Shown here: positions 50,392-59,399 of the stretch, in pieces | Layout of the letters: each line of letters begins with the position of its first letter | How positions within the stretch are numbered: position 1 is the first letter of the stretch | NCBI GenBank assembly: GCA_016717145.1 | Contig: JADKGD010000071.1 | Coordinates: 186,001-250,000 of the forward strand | Length of the DNA: 64,000 nucleotides | Source: Saprospiraceae bacterium | GTDB taxonomy: Bacteria; Bacteroidota; Bacteroidia; Chitinophagales; Saprospiraceae | Direction of reading: 5' to 3' | Program-made: the position numbers and the translations under genes | Notes under the pieces: model-generated | Database searches by the model: none | The model's input: the letters and a program-made list of their open reading frames with translations, nothing else | Told to the model about the DNA's origin: nothing

Positions 50392-51609
50392 ATGGAACAA
50401 ATAAACAGAAATCGCCTTTTTATTGCCAGCTGTTTTGCATTAATTACCACGGCTTTTGCTTTTGCAATCAGAGCGGGCATTATGAATGATTTGGTAAAAG
50501 ATTTTAAATTGACAGATACTCAGCTTGGCTGGATAAGCTTTATGGGCGCCTTTGGTTTTCCTATAGCCACTTTAGTTGGCGGTCCGTTATATAATTCTCT
50601 CGGCCCAAAAAGATTAGGTAATATAGCTTTATTGTGTCATTTTCTTGGCATCACTTTTTCAATTTTGTCCCAAAGTTTTTGGCCCCTGTTTTTTAGTACA
50701 TTTTTTGTAAGCTTTGGGAATGGTATGGTTGAGGCTGCTTATAACCCGCTCATCTCTTCCATGTATTCTGACAATAAAGCTACGATGCTTAATAAATTTC
50801 ATGTTTGGTTTCCAGGAGGTATTGCAATTGGTTCTATAATAGCATTATTTCTAACCAATCTCGGAGGTACCTGGCAAATGAAAATCGCGGTAATGTACAT
50901 ACCAATGATCGTTTATGCATATTTGTTTTATGGTCAAACATTTCCAAAAACGCAAAATGAATTGGGTGAAGCCTCTACAAAATCAAATATTCAAGCCATT
51001 TTATCCTCTCCTTTATATTGGTTTATGTTGGTTTGTATGGCCCTCACAGCAACTACAGAGTTAGGAACACAGAGTTGGGTAGAAAGAATACTTGGAAACA
51101 GCGGGGCACAGCCATTGGTTGTGTTGTTTTTGGTTACAGGCCTTATGGCAATAGGAAGATACTTTGCCGGTCATGTCATTCATAGATTAAATATAACCGG
51201 AGTATTGTTTATTTCAGCTATAATAGCCTGTATTTCCATCGGCCTTATGAGTAGTGCTTCAGGGGGAATAGTTTACCTTTATGCCGTTCTGTTTGCCTTA
51301 GGTGTTTGCTATTTCTGGCCCAATATGATATCATTTATAGCAGTTTACCAACCAAAAACCGGTGCTCTGGGAATGTCTCTGATCGGCGGTGTTGGTATGG
51401 TTGGGCTCGCCATATTTCAACCTATCATAGGCGGCTGGCTTGATGTTGAACGCGCTAAAGCATTAGCAAACAATATTCCAGCTGAGGCCGCTGAGCTGGC
51501 TGCAGGTCAGGCTACCCTGGATAATATCGCCATATTTCCTGCCATTTTAATAGTTGCTTTCGGTATATTATTTTTCTATAGAAAAAAACTGGAATCATAT
51601 AAACTATAA
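50392..51609 (+). CDS. MFS transporter
   Basis: A 405-residue carrier with 12 predicted membrane helices. The MFS loop pattern is visible as GGPLYNSLGPKRLGNIALL between helices 2 and 3, and a second copy around GRYFAGHVIHRLN. The first helices (ITTAFAFAIRAGIMNDLVKDFKLTDTQLGW) resemble sugar-type MFS carriers common in Bacteroidota. It starts 53 bases after the fusion-lipoprotein gene, so it may import the released sugar. Substrate not deducible. Confidence 0.86.
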   Translation: MEQINRNRLFIASCFALITTAFAFAIRAGIMNDLVKDFKLTDTQLGWISFMGAFGFPIATLVGGPLYNSLGPKRLGNIALLCHFLGITFSILSQSFWPLFFSTFFVSFGNGMVEAAYNPLISSMYSDNKATMLNKFHVWFPGGIAIGSIIALFLTNLGGTWQMKIAVMYIPMIVYAYLFYGQTFPKTQNELGEASTKSNIQAILSSPLYWFMLVCMALTATTELGTQSWVERILGNSGAQPLVVLFLVTGLMAIGRYFAGHVIHRLNITGVLFISAIIACISIGLMSSASGGIVYLYAVLFALGVCYFWPNMISFIAVYQPKTGALGMSLIGGVGMVGLAIFQPIIGGWLDVERAKALANNIPAEAAELAAGQATLDNIAIFPAILIVAFGILFFYRKKLESYKL

Positions 51610-51616
51610 GTCATTA

Positions 51617-52744
51617 GTGAAAAAATTGAAACCTGGTTTATTGCTTTGTATTTTAGGAAGTTATCTTGCGATATGGCTAGGATATATTTTACCTCAATCA
51701 ATAAACATTGCGATAATTGACTATTCAACGATAGGTATTATGCTATCAATAATGATTTTAAGTTGTGGTTTGGTATTCATTACTGCCCCAGAACTTAAAT
51801 CCAAAGTTTATTATGTTGTGTTGGGAATAAATATACTTTTGGTGTTATTGTTCTTTTTTATACCACAACTACTATTATTGGCTTTGATTAGCTGTTTTCA
51901 GGGTCTTCTTATTGGCATTATTTCTAAATCTATTGTACAACGTTCAAAGGAAATATTGAAAGATTTTTCCTGGATGTTGTTAGGTGTCAGTTTAACTTCT
52001 GCAAGTATTTTATTGCCTCTACCAAAAGAGTTAGTAGTTGGTATTGGATACATTAACTTAGAAATGGGCCATACTTATATTTATTTTATAGCCTGCATAA
52101 TAATTCTTTTTATAATGTTTTTTAGAAAAACCCCACCTGATCTGCGTAAAAAAGAAAACCTAATTGATTACCTCCCTTTTAAAAAAATGTATTATGCCAC
52201 ATTGTTTTTTGTAGGCATGCTTATTACTATTGAGTTGGTGGTATTGATCTGGTTGTTGGTTCTTAAAGACGTCAGTCAAGATTTTAAAGCTCAATTAACT
52301 TTACCTTTTATTTGTATACTTATCTTTGCTTTAAGAAGAAACGTCCATTACGTATTGGTAAAAATATCAAATATTGGTTGGATATTTATCTTAAGTTTAT
52401 TGCTAACAATAAGCCTGGGCTTATTTTATACTTTCACCTTTACTGTATTCTTTATCCTTGGATATACCTTGTCAATAACGTACTTATTGTCTTTGATTAC
52501 AACATTATTCCAAATTACCCTTCAGTCAAAACAAATTGGTGTGATACTATTGGCCATTGCCGCAATTGTTTTTTTAATCGGTCTTTTTGTTCAAAACTAT
52601 TTTGAATTTGCGTTGTCCATAAATATTCCCATAAGCGTTTTAGCTCTTTCGTGCAAACAGGCATTGATCAAAGAAATAGCAACAGTAGCCGCTATTCTGG
52701 TTATACTTTCCGGAATAATTTTTTTAAAAAGACGCTCGATATAG
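51617..52744 (+). CDS. Polytopic membrane protein of unknown function
   Basis: A 375-residue protein with about 11-12 hydrophobic segments, low in charged residues. The start is likely the GTG at 51617, seven bases after the MFS gene; an upstream ATG at 51554 lies inside that gene. The topology resembles a degenerate transporter, and some segments (LLCILGSYLAIWLGYILPQS, VSLTSASILLPLPKELVVGIGY) recall MFS-like helices, but I see no motif that identifies a family. It is probably co-transcribed with the MFS carrier. Confidence 0.65.
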   Translation: MKKLKPGLLLCILGSYLAIWLGYILPQSINIAIIDYSTIGIMLSIMILSCGLVFITAPELKSKVYYVVLGINILLVLLFFFIPQLLLLALISCFQGLLIGIISKSIVQRSKEILKDFSWMLLGVSLTSASILLPLPKELVVGIGYINLEMGHTYIYFIACIIILFIMFFRKTPPDLRKKENLIDYLPFKKMYYATLFFVGMLITIELVVLIWLLVLKDVSQDFKAQLTLPFICILIFALRRNVHYVLVKISNIGWIFILSLLLTISLGLFYTFTFTVFFILGYTLSITYLLSLITTLFQITLQSKQIGVILLAIAAIVFLIGLFVQNYFEFALSINIPISVLALSCKQALIKEIATVAAILVILSGIIFLKRRSI

Positions 52745-52821
52745 TAAATTAACAGAATTCAATAACTGCTTGTCAAATAAAAAAATTACTATTTTTTAGA
52801 AAAAAACTTCCGAAATACACA

Positions 52822-52848
52822 TTGGTTTCTTAAAATGTCATACTTTTG
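52822..52848 (+). promoter_or_regulatory. Promoter of rpsU
   Basis: TTG at 52822-52824, 16 bases, then TACTTTTG at 52841-52848 (TAnnTTTG). The predicted transcript starts near 52855, giving a leader of about 33 bases without a Shine-Dalgarno. Confidence 0.5.
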
Positions 52849-52887
52849 CATTCCTTTAAATAAAATAGGTAAAAATAATATTATTTT

Positions 52888-53082
52888 ATGCTGATAATCC
52901 ATATCAAAGACGATGAGTCTATCGACAGAGCCCTGAAGAGATACAAAAGAAAATTTCAGGCAGTAGGTCTTGTAAAAGAGCTTAGAAATAGAAAGCATTT
53001 TATCAAACCATCTGTTGTTAGAAGAAATGAAATAATCTCCGCTACTTACAGACAGGAGAAATACGGTCACCAAGGAGAATAA
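52888..53082 (+). CDS. rpsU: 30S ribosomal protein bS21
   Basis: A 64-residue bS21, a small-subunit protein near the 3' end of 16S rRNA. It has the typical MLIIHIKDDESIDRALKRYKRKF start and a basic middle, with a Bacteroidota-type C-terminus (FIKPSVVRRNEIISATYRQEKYG). In this phylum bS21 helps hide the anti-Shine-Dalgarno. The leader here has only AGGT far upstream and no AGGAGG near the ATG. A terminator follows. Confidence 0.96.
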   Translation: MLIIHIKDDESIDRALKRYKRKFQAVGLVKELRNRKHFIKPSVVRRNEIISATYRQEKYGHQGE

Positions 53083-53105
53083 TTCTTTTATACAATAAAA
53101 AAATT

Positions 53106-53140
53106 AAGGGTCAATCTATTGTTAGATTTGACCCTTTTCT
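53106..53140 (+). terminator. Intrinsic terminator after rpsU
   Basis: AAGGGTCAA-TCT pairs with AGATTTGACCCTT (one bulged base, 6-base loop), followed by TTTT. It makes rpsU a single-gene transcript. Confidence 0.85.
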
Positions 53141-53202
53141 GGTTATATTAAAATTTAATGATTCCAATAATAATAGGTGACCAAAAGTAAAATGTAAAAA
53201 AT

Positions 53203-54093
53203 ATGCCCTTGAAACGAATCATCCATCCAAATAAAATACCAACCAAAGACCTTCATCAATATATTATTGGTGCTGTCGCTCCAAGACCAATTGCATTTGT
53301 AAGTACTATAGATGAAAACGGTGTAGAAAATCTGGCTCCATATAGCTTTTTTAATGCTTTTTCATCCAATCCTCCAATAGTAGTTTTCTCTTCAAACAGA
53401 CGGGTAAGTGATAATACAACCAAAGACACTTTACATAATGTAAAGGTAAGTAAAGAATGTGTAGTGAATGTAGTTCCTTACCAAATAGTAAGACAAATGT
53501 CACTAGCCTCTATAGAATTTCCATCCCATGTCAGCGAATTTGATAAAATCGGCCTTACCCCAGAACCTTCCGAAACAGTCAAAGCTCCTCGGGTTCTGGA
53601 ATCACCTGTAAATATGGAATGTAAAGTAAAAGAAATCATTCCTTTGGGCGAACATGGAGGTGCCGGACACCTGATTATTTGTGAAGTAACTTTGATAGCC
53701 ATATCTGAACATGTACTTGATGATAACAGACTCGATCCTCATAAACTCGACCTTATGGGCAGAATGGGTAGAAATTATTATGTGCGTGCCAGTGGAAATG
53801 CTGTATCTGAAATATATCAGTCAGTAACAGAAATTCCTCTTGGTTTTGATGGATTACCAAACTTTATTCGTTATAGCAATTTTCTTACTGGCAACGAAAT
53901 CGCTGCGCTTGCTTCTTTAAAAAGCATGCCAACATCTGAAGAGATCAATAGCTTCAAATCAGAAAATACTAAGTTTTTAAAACTTTCTACAAAAGCCATT
54001 CATCAGAAAGCCTTATCATATATAAAGGCTGGCAAAATATCTGAAGCGCTTCTTTTGTTAGTTTGTTACAACCAGCAAATACCAGAAAAATGA
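53203..54093 (+). CDS. Flavin reductase family protein
   Basis: A 296-residue protein with an N-terminal flavin-reductase-like split-barrel domain: YIIGAVAPRPIAFVSTIDENGVENLAPYSFFNAFSSNPPIVVFSS is the FMN-binding signature, followed by KDTLHNVKVSKECVVNVV. Residues 1-200 form this domain; the last 90 residues form a helical extension (SKFLKLST-like, then KALSYIKAGKISEALLLLV). It would bind FMN in the cytoplasm. Electron donor and acceptor are unknown. No clear operon partner; the next gene begins at its end. Confidence 0.88.
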   Translation: MPLKRIIHPNKIPTKDLHQYIIGAVAPRPIAFVSTIDENGVENLAPYSFFNAFSSNPPIVVFSSNRRVSDNTTKDTLHNVKVSKECVVNVVPYQIVRQMSLASIEFPSHVSEFDKIGLTPEPSETVKAPRVLESPVNMECKVKEIIPLGEHGGAGHLIICEVTLIAISEHVLDDNRLDPHKLDLMGRMGRNYYVRASGNAVSEIYQSVTEIPLGFDGLPNFIRYSNFLTGNEIAALASLKSMPTSEEINSFKSENTKFLKLSTKAIHQKALSYIKAGKISEALLLLVCYNQQIPEK

Positions 54094-54755
54094 AAAAATT
54101 ATACTCCTTGTTTTACTAATAACCTGTATTACAACTAGTCAGGCCCAAAAAAGTAAAAGAAAACCTAAGCAAAAAGCGGATTATGCAATAGAAATAACAA
54201 GTGGTTTTTTTTATCATGGTTTATTGTCAAATACAAATGAAAATAAATTTGCTGGTTTTGGTGTTGGTGGCATCGGCCTTTATAGACAAAAGAATGGTTG
54301 GAAAAATGGAATTTCTTTTGAGTATTTGTCAATTTCCAAGGTAAATTCCACTCCATTTTATGATATTGATATAAGCAGAAGGGCATTGTTTTTGAGCTAC
54401 AATCTTACAAAAAACATACTTAATAATCAATCCGGCAAGCTGCTTATTGGTGGTTTTTGTGGGCTTTTAAACGATGTTGGTACCCAACTTCCGTTTATAA
54501 ATTTTGCATTTCCCGTACATAATATTTATAATGGTGCTATTATTGGTGGCAAAATAGAAATATTCCCTTCCTTCCTCAGATACCTTCTATCTCACATCCG
54601 GCTTTAAATTTGGTATAATAGAAGGTGGTTGGAATACTTCTAAAAAAGACGATCCACAATTGCCAACAAGGGCACAAAGCAAGACTGAAATGTATGTAGA
54701 CTTTGTAGGTGCTAATAGGTTGTCATTTTCTTTAGGAATTGGAATCAAGCTTTAA
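54090..54755 (+). CDS. Small outer-membrane-type beta-barrel protein (two frameshifts)
   Basis: One gene of about 221 residues, damaged by two single-base changes: one base missing in the A run at 54093-54098 (MKK should continue IILLVLLITC) and one extra base near 54568-54577 (EIFPS should continue SDTFYLTSGFKFG). Its ATG overlaps the stop of the flavin reductase gene. It has a signal peptide (VLLITCITTSQAQ) and strands with alternating aromatic residues (IEITSGFFYHGLL, FAGFGVGGIGLYRQ, RALFLSYNLTKN), ending in LSFSLGIGIKL, typical of small outer-membrane barrels. I do not recognise a family. Both breaks are in repeated-base tracts. Confidence 0.72.
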
Positions 54756-54845
54756 AGGAATAAATCATACTACTCTAAAATTTCTTTGTTTGGCAATAAT
54801 TGATTATTATTGTGTAATCATTGTTGGCTTATTCAATAAAAAAAT

Positions 54846-56258
54846 ATGAAAATAAAATTTTGTGGCGCTGCACAGTTCGTTACCGGTAGTTCCCATTTGA
54901 TCGAACTTGAAGACGGCTTCAAAATTTTGCTGGATTGTGGTTTGTTTCAGGGTAAAGGAGAATACATTTGGGAGTGGAACAATCATTGGTATTTTAAACC
55001 CTCAGAAATAGATTGTCTGGTGTTATCTCATGCACACATTGACCATTGCGGTCGTATACCAAAATTAGTAAAAGATGGTTATTCCGGGCCAATACATGCC
55101 ACTCATGCTACCAGGAGTCTTTGTGCCGTAATGCTGTTAGATAGCGCTAAAATTCAGGAAATGGATGTTCAGTGGCACAATGAAAAGATACTTAAAAAAC
55201 GTAAAAAAGAAACAAATGTAATTCGCTCTCCATTATATACCAGTGATGACGTAGGTCCCGCAATGGTTAAATTTGAAGGTCACCCATACGATGTGTGGGA
55301 GCGCATACATCCAAATGTTGAAGTACTTTATAGGGATGCCGGTCATATTTTGGGAAGTGCAAGTGTTACGTTAAAAATAAAAGAAGGAATCAAAGAAACT
55401 TTATTAGGATTTACTGGTGATATTGGCCGTCCTTTTCGTCCGATTCTAAGAGATCCACAGCCAATGCCTGAAGTCGACTATCTTATCTGTGAGTCTACGT
55501 ATGGCGACAGAGTTCATGAGTCTGCACCTGAGCAATCAGCACAATTTCTGGATGTCATCAGAAAAACCTGTGTTGAAAAAAGGGGTAAACTGATCATACC
55601 TGCATTCAGCCTGGGCCGTACTCAAGAGATCGTTTATATGCTCGACAAAATGGAAGGTGAAGGTTTATTACCCAAGATAAAAGTCTATGTTGACAGCCCC
55701 TTAGCAGTCAATGTGACACATATATTTGGTCTCCATCCTGAATGTTTTGATACAGACCTCAATTCATATATGCTGACCGATGATAACCCATTCGGCTTTA
55801 ATAATCTGGTCTATATCAAAGATGTAGAAACATCAAAGTCATTAAATAATAGTCAGGAACCTTGTATTATCATAAGCGCAGCAGGCATGATGAACGCCGG
55901 ACGGGTAAAACATCACTTATTTAACAATATAGAAAACCCAAAAAATACCTTCCTTATGGTAGGATATTGTTCCCCTGAAACACCAGGTGGCATACTGCGA
56001 TCCGGAGCAGAGACGATTCGCATCTTTGGTGAAGAAAAAGTTATACGCGCTGATGTCGTCATCATGGATTCATTCTCTGCTCACGGCGATAAAAATGAGA
56101 TGTATGACTTTATAAAAAATCAAGCCGGTAAAACAAAAAATATGTTTCTCGTGCACGGAGAGTTAGAAACTCAGACCAGTTTTAAACATTTTCTTCAGTC
56201 TAAAGGATTCGGTCATATAGAAATACCAAAACCAGGTGAAGAAGTGACAATAGCTTGA
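54846..56258 (+). CDS. Metallo-beta-lactamase/beta-CASP nuclease
   Basis: A 470-residue MBL-fold protein with a beta-CASP domain. The metal-binding motif is SHAHIDHCGR near residue 62, with DAGHILGSA near 162 and a following GFTGDIGRP. The CESTYGDR and DSFSAHGDKNEM motifs (motif 4 and the C-terminal His) are present. The beta-CASP segment RKLI-like (GKLIIPAFSLGRTQEIVYMLDKM) is clear. Members are RNA nucleases related to RNase J and CPSF73; this one lacks the RNase J C-terminal domain. No operon partner is close. Confidence 0.92.
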   Translation: MKIKFCGAAQFVTGSSHLIELEDGFKILLDCGLFQGKGEYIWEWNNHWYFKPSEIDCLVLSHAHIDHCGRIPKLVKDGYSGPIHATHATRSLCAVMLLDSAKIQEMDVQWHNEKILKKRKKETNVIRSPLYTSDDVGPAMVKFEGHPYDVWERIHPNVEVLYRDAGHILGSASVTLKIKEGIKETLLGFTGDIGRPFRPILRDPQPMPEVDYLICESTYGDRVHESAPEQSAQFLDVIRKTCVEKRGKLIIPAFSLGRTQEIVYMLDKMEGEGLLPKIKVYVDSPLAVNVTHIFGLHPECFDTDLNSYMLTDDNPFGFNNLVYIKDVETSKSLNNSQEPCIIISAAGMMNAGRVKHHLFNNIENPKNTFLMVGYCSPETPGGILRSGAETIRIFGEEKVIRADVVIMDSFSAHGDKNEMYDFIKNQAGKTKNMFLVHGELETQTSFKHFLQSKGFGHIEIPKPGEEVTIA

Positions 56259-56272
56259 AGATATCATGTTAT

Positions 56273-56629
56273 TCAATCTTTTTTATCAAATACGGCATGA
56301 TAATATGTAGTATCGCCTTGCGCAAATATTATTCTACGGTTTGGCATGTTTTCCAATTCAAAAATACCGTTTACCGTAAATTTTAACTCTGCAAAAAGAT
56401 AACCGGTCTCCCCGGAAATAATCGCACCATAAAGGCTATCTTTTACCAACTCTTGCATAGGAAAATCATTATTCCATGACAATGGATTTTCCTCTCCACG
56501 TATGCCTGCTGAATCTATGTTTTTTTTTCCGGACACATCAAGAGTCACCTTTACATTTCTTTTAAAGGACTTCTGGACACAGCTCTGAAAACAGAACATA
56601 ACTACCATTATTATAATTATTGATTTCAT
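56273..56629 (-). CDS. Small lipoprotein of unknown function
   Basis: A 118-residue lipoprotein (lipobox FQSC, Cys 17). The mature part is a beta-rich domain (RNVKVTLDVSGKKNIDSAGIRG, then LFAELKFTVNGIFELEN, then AQGDTTYYHAVF). Its ATG overlaps the stop of the DoxX gene (ATGA), so it is the last gene of the GIN-DoxX-lipoprotein operon. I do not recognise a family. Confidence 0.72.
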   Translation of the reverse strand: MKSIIIIMVVMFCFQSCVQKSFKRNVKVTLDVSGKKNIDSAGIRGEENPLSWNNDFPMQELVKDSLYGAIISGETGYLFAELKFTVNGIFELENMPNRRIIFAQGDTTYYHAVFDKKD

Positions 56630-57117
56630 TTTGTATACTTTTTACAAATTAAATAATCTAAACCAAATCTACCTGAACCCGTAATGACATAAAATATGCC
56701 GACCCATAAAAAACCCATGGCTGGGAGCATATTCCACATGCCGGATTGAAACTGTTGTAAAAACATTGCCACCAACATAGTGCAAATAATAAGAAATGAA
56801 AACAATCTGGTCTGAAAACCTAAAAGTAAAAATATACCACCTACGGCTTCGCTAAATGCGCCCATCCAGGCAAAAAATCCTGGAAAGATGGCAAAAACTC
56901 CACCATATTCTGCTACATCATTTGGAAACCAAAACGCTACTTCAAATAACCCTAAGTTATTGTCGACAGGAGACCAAGGTAGACCGAACTTTGGTGCGCT
57001 AAAAGAAACGGATAATAAGATGCCACACACAATCCGTGGTATGGTCAAAATCAGATCCTGCCATATCAAAGGCATGTTGATCGGAATGGTGATTCTTTTT
57101 ATAAGATTTATGATCAT
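56626..57117 (-). CDS. DoxX family membrane protein
   Basis: A 163-residue DoxX-type protein with four membrane helices. Typical motifs are PRIVCGILLSVSFSAPKFG, FPGFFAWMGAFSEAVGGIFLLLGFQTRLFSFLIICTMLVA and the final LPAMGFLWVGIFYVITGSGRFGLDYLI. DoxX relatives are linked to thiosulfate-quinone oxidoreduction or redox stress; the function here is unknown. It lies 29 bases after the GIN-domain gene and overlaps the lipoprotein gene. Confidence 0.88.
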   Translation of the reverse strand: MIINLIKRITIPINMPLIWQDLILTIPRIVCGILLSVSFSAPKFGLPWSPVDNNLGLFEVAFWFPNDVAEYGGVFAIFPGFFAWMGAFSEAVGGIFLLLGFQTRLFSFLIICTMLVAMFLQQFQSGMWNMLPAMGFLWVGIFYVITGSGRFGLDYLICKKYTK

Positions 57118-57146
57118 GATATTATTTTGTATTTTAAAAAATTGAG

Positions 57147-57809
57147 TTATAATTGAATGAGATTACCATTTCCTGTACTTGAGGAATTTTTAAAACTTGC
57201 TTTGCCTTTATTTACGACATTACCATTTCCAGAAACTCGGGCTGATAATTTATTGTTAACATTCACCTTTACATTACCATTGCCGGAGCACTTGATATCA
57301 GATGTTTTGGCTATTAATTCTGTGGCATAAAGATTACCATTACCTGCATTAATGATGTCAAGTTGATCTATAGATCCTTGTACTGTAGTAGACGAATTTG
57401 AAAGATTTTGGATCTTTAGGTACCGGCCGCTAATGTTATTGACAGTTAGTCTACTGTTTCCATCATGGGTGATGACAGATACTTCGGGCATTGAAATGGT
57501 AATCCTGATATTAGTATCTTCGATGTACATTCGATTGCTGTTATTTCCCTTCAAAAATATTTTCAATCGACCTTCCGGCTTATCTTCATCAAAAGCCAAA
57601 AGTGGTAAAATATTGTCATCTATGGTTACTTTTATGCTCCATGACTTCCCTATCTCAACATTAATGTTACCATCTAAATCAACAAACCCTATTTTGTCAA
57701 AATTAGAATAATCAAACTGTTTTTCGATCAGTTTTGCAGAACCTCGTAACTGTCCGAATAAAGAAACATACATTAAAAACATTGCTGTGGTCATTCCTAA
57801 ATTTTTCAT
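57147..57809 (-). CDS. Head GIN domain (DUF2807) protein
   Basis: A 220-residue exported protein with a signal peptide (GMTTAMFLMYVSLFGQ). It has the beta-helix-like repeats of DUF2807: DLDGNINVEIGKS near residue 45, LTVNNISGRYLKIQNLSNSSTT, then a set of glycine/asparagine-rich repeats (INAGNGNLYATEL, SGNGNVKVNV, SGNGNVVNKG, STGNGNLIQL). It is probably an envelope adhesin-like protein of unknown ligand. It is first in the operon with DoxX and a lipoprotein. Confidence 0.88.
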   Translation of the reverse strand: MKNLGMTTAMFLMYVSLFGQLRGSAKLIEKQFDYSNFDKIGFVDLDGNINVEIGKSWSIKVTIDDNILPLLAFDEDKPEGRLKIFLKGNNSNRMYIEDTNIRITISMPEVSVITHDGNSRLTVNNISGRYLKIQNLSNSSTTVQGSIDQLDIINAGNGNLYATELIAKTSDIKCSGNGNVKVNVNNKLSARVSGNGNVVNKGKASFKNSSSTGNGNLIQL

Positions 57810-57840
57810 TTAAAAATATTTTTATGGTGAAAGAATACCC

Positions 57841-57848
57841 CAAAAGTA
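57841..57848 (-). promoter_or_regulatory. Promoter -7 element of the GIN-DoxX operon
   Basis: The minus strand reads TACTTTTG, matching TAnnTTTG, 32 bases upstream of the GIN gene ATG. No good -33 element is seen. Confidence 0.4.
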
Positions 57849-58113
57849 AGGCACAACACTAAGTGCAGCGTTTCAAATGGTAATTTGAGACAAATTTTAT
57901 TCCTTTCGGCCCAAAATATACTCTTAGCTGCTGTAACATGTATTCCATTATTTCAGAAAAGGTAAGTGACTTGTTTTTTGAGCAGAAGCATGTGGTAAAT
58001 AGAAAATGTAACCCCACAAATTAAAGATGGATCATCTAATAAATCGAAAAATAAATAATTTTTTATTTTTAATGTAAAAAGTAAAATGAGGTTTCTACTT
58101 CCTGAACACAATT
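57849..58113. other. Intergenic region between AraC regulator and GIN gene
   Basis: The gap between the two genes is 304 bases, including the -7 element. The rest is AT-rich, with no open frame or stable hairpin seen. Confidence 0.5.
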
Positions 58114-59280
58114 TTAAATTTTCATCAATTCTCGCGGAGATACTTTTCTTAATTTTTTAACAGATCTATTAAACGTAGCTTTTGAATTGAAACCACAATC
58201 ATAAGCAATTGCTAATATGGTAAGATTTTTATAATCTTTAGACTTTGATAACTTGATAAATTCATTGACCCGATATTCATTGATGAAGTCGTTAAAATTT
58301 TTTCCAAACTGCTTATTGATAACGCCTGAAAGAATGGTTGTATTTGTCTTTAACTTTTTCGCCAACTCAATAAGGGATAGTTCCGGGTCAAGATAAGGTT
58401 TTTGTGTTGTCATTAGGGTGCGTAGTTTTTGTTCCAATTCAGTATAATCAACCTCCTGGCCGGATTGAAGCATTGACAAAACCGGCAGATCATTGTTAAA
58501 TAAACCATCATTTTTTTTTCCGTCATTTGAGGCACTTTCTTTTAATAATTCTTCCATATCAAAAGTAAGATTACTAGGCTGTGGCTGAGCATAACCTATA
58601 ATACCTACATACAAAGTTATCGCTACGCTAAGTAGTTGCCACCACCAATCATCTTCATAATTCATATGCAGCATATAATCAGCTATATACCAAATCCATT
58701 TGAAAATCTCTCCGGCAATGATGAAGTAAATAAAGTTCCTTAGCCAGATAAAACTGATTTTATCCTGATTGGAAAATTGATTTTCAGCCCAAAATCTATA
58801 TGACTTATATAATGAAAGAGAATGATAAAAGTAATAAATATAAGAAGCCCAAATGGCAAATCTTTCGATGATGTCAAACACTAAAGCGTATTCGGCCTGT
58901 TGAAATCGGTAAACCACATCTTTGCCGGATAAAAAAATTCCTATATTGAACAAAAAATATAGGAAATAAGGAATATAATGTTTTAAATCCTTTCTCCTAA
59001 ACCTGAATCGCCGATTTATTTGCGTCCTTAAATAAAACCAAACTGTAGGTGCCAGTGCTAAAGCAAAATATCTTGGAAATCCATTCATTTCCTCCCATAG
59101 AAAATTAATGCCGGCAAACCCAAACGTATAATCTTGTAAGGTCATGGCCAAAAAGAATACCACAAAACCCAAAAACATGTCCGAATGACGCTCCTCGACA
59201 TAACTTCGGTACCAAAATAAAATGGCAAAAAGAATTCCTACAAAATAGCCTATCTGAAGTGGTGTCGTAAAAATAGACAT
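58114..59280 (-). CDS. AraC family regulator with membrane sensor domain
   Basis: A 388-residue regulator. The N-terminal 230 residues hold about seven membrane helices (TPLQIGYFVGILFAILFWYRSY, FFLAMTLQDYTFGFAGINFLW, and so on). A linker is followed by an AraC helix-turn-helix domain at the C-terminus: ELAKKLKTNTTILSGVINKQFGKNF, then LTILAIAYDCGFNSKATFNRSVKK and SPREL. It probably senses a membrane or envelope signal and controls nearby or distant genes. This membrane-AraC layout is common in Bacteroidota. No ligand is known. Confidence 0.88.
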   Translation of the reverse strand: MSIFTTPLQIGYFVGILFAILFWYRSYVEERHSDMFLGFVVFFLAMTLQDYTFGFAGINFLWEEMNGFPRYFALALAPTVWFYLRTQINRRFRFRRKDLKHYIPYFLYFLFNIGIFLSGKDVVYRFQQAEYALVFDIIERFAIWASYIYYFYHSLSLYKSYRFWAENQFSNQDKISFIWLRNFIYFIIAGEIFKWIWYIADYMLHMNYEDDWWWQLLSVAITLYVGIIGYAQPQPSNLTFDMEELLKESASNDGKKNDGLFNNDLPVLSMLQSGQEVDYTELEQKLRTLMTTQKPYLDPELSLIELAKKLKTNTTILSGVINKQFGKNFNDFINEYRVNEFIKLSKSKDYKNLTILAIAYDCGFNSKATFNRSVKKLRKVSPRELMKI

Positions 59281-59399
59281 AAAAAAATCTGGTTTGACTT
59301 TAAAGACAGCCTGAATATAAAATAGTTGTCTCTAACCGAAGTAATTCTTAGTGTTAAACTTTCCTTTCAGAAAAAAAATCAAAATGTATGCAATAGAAT

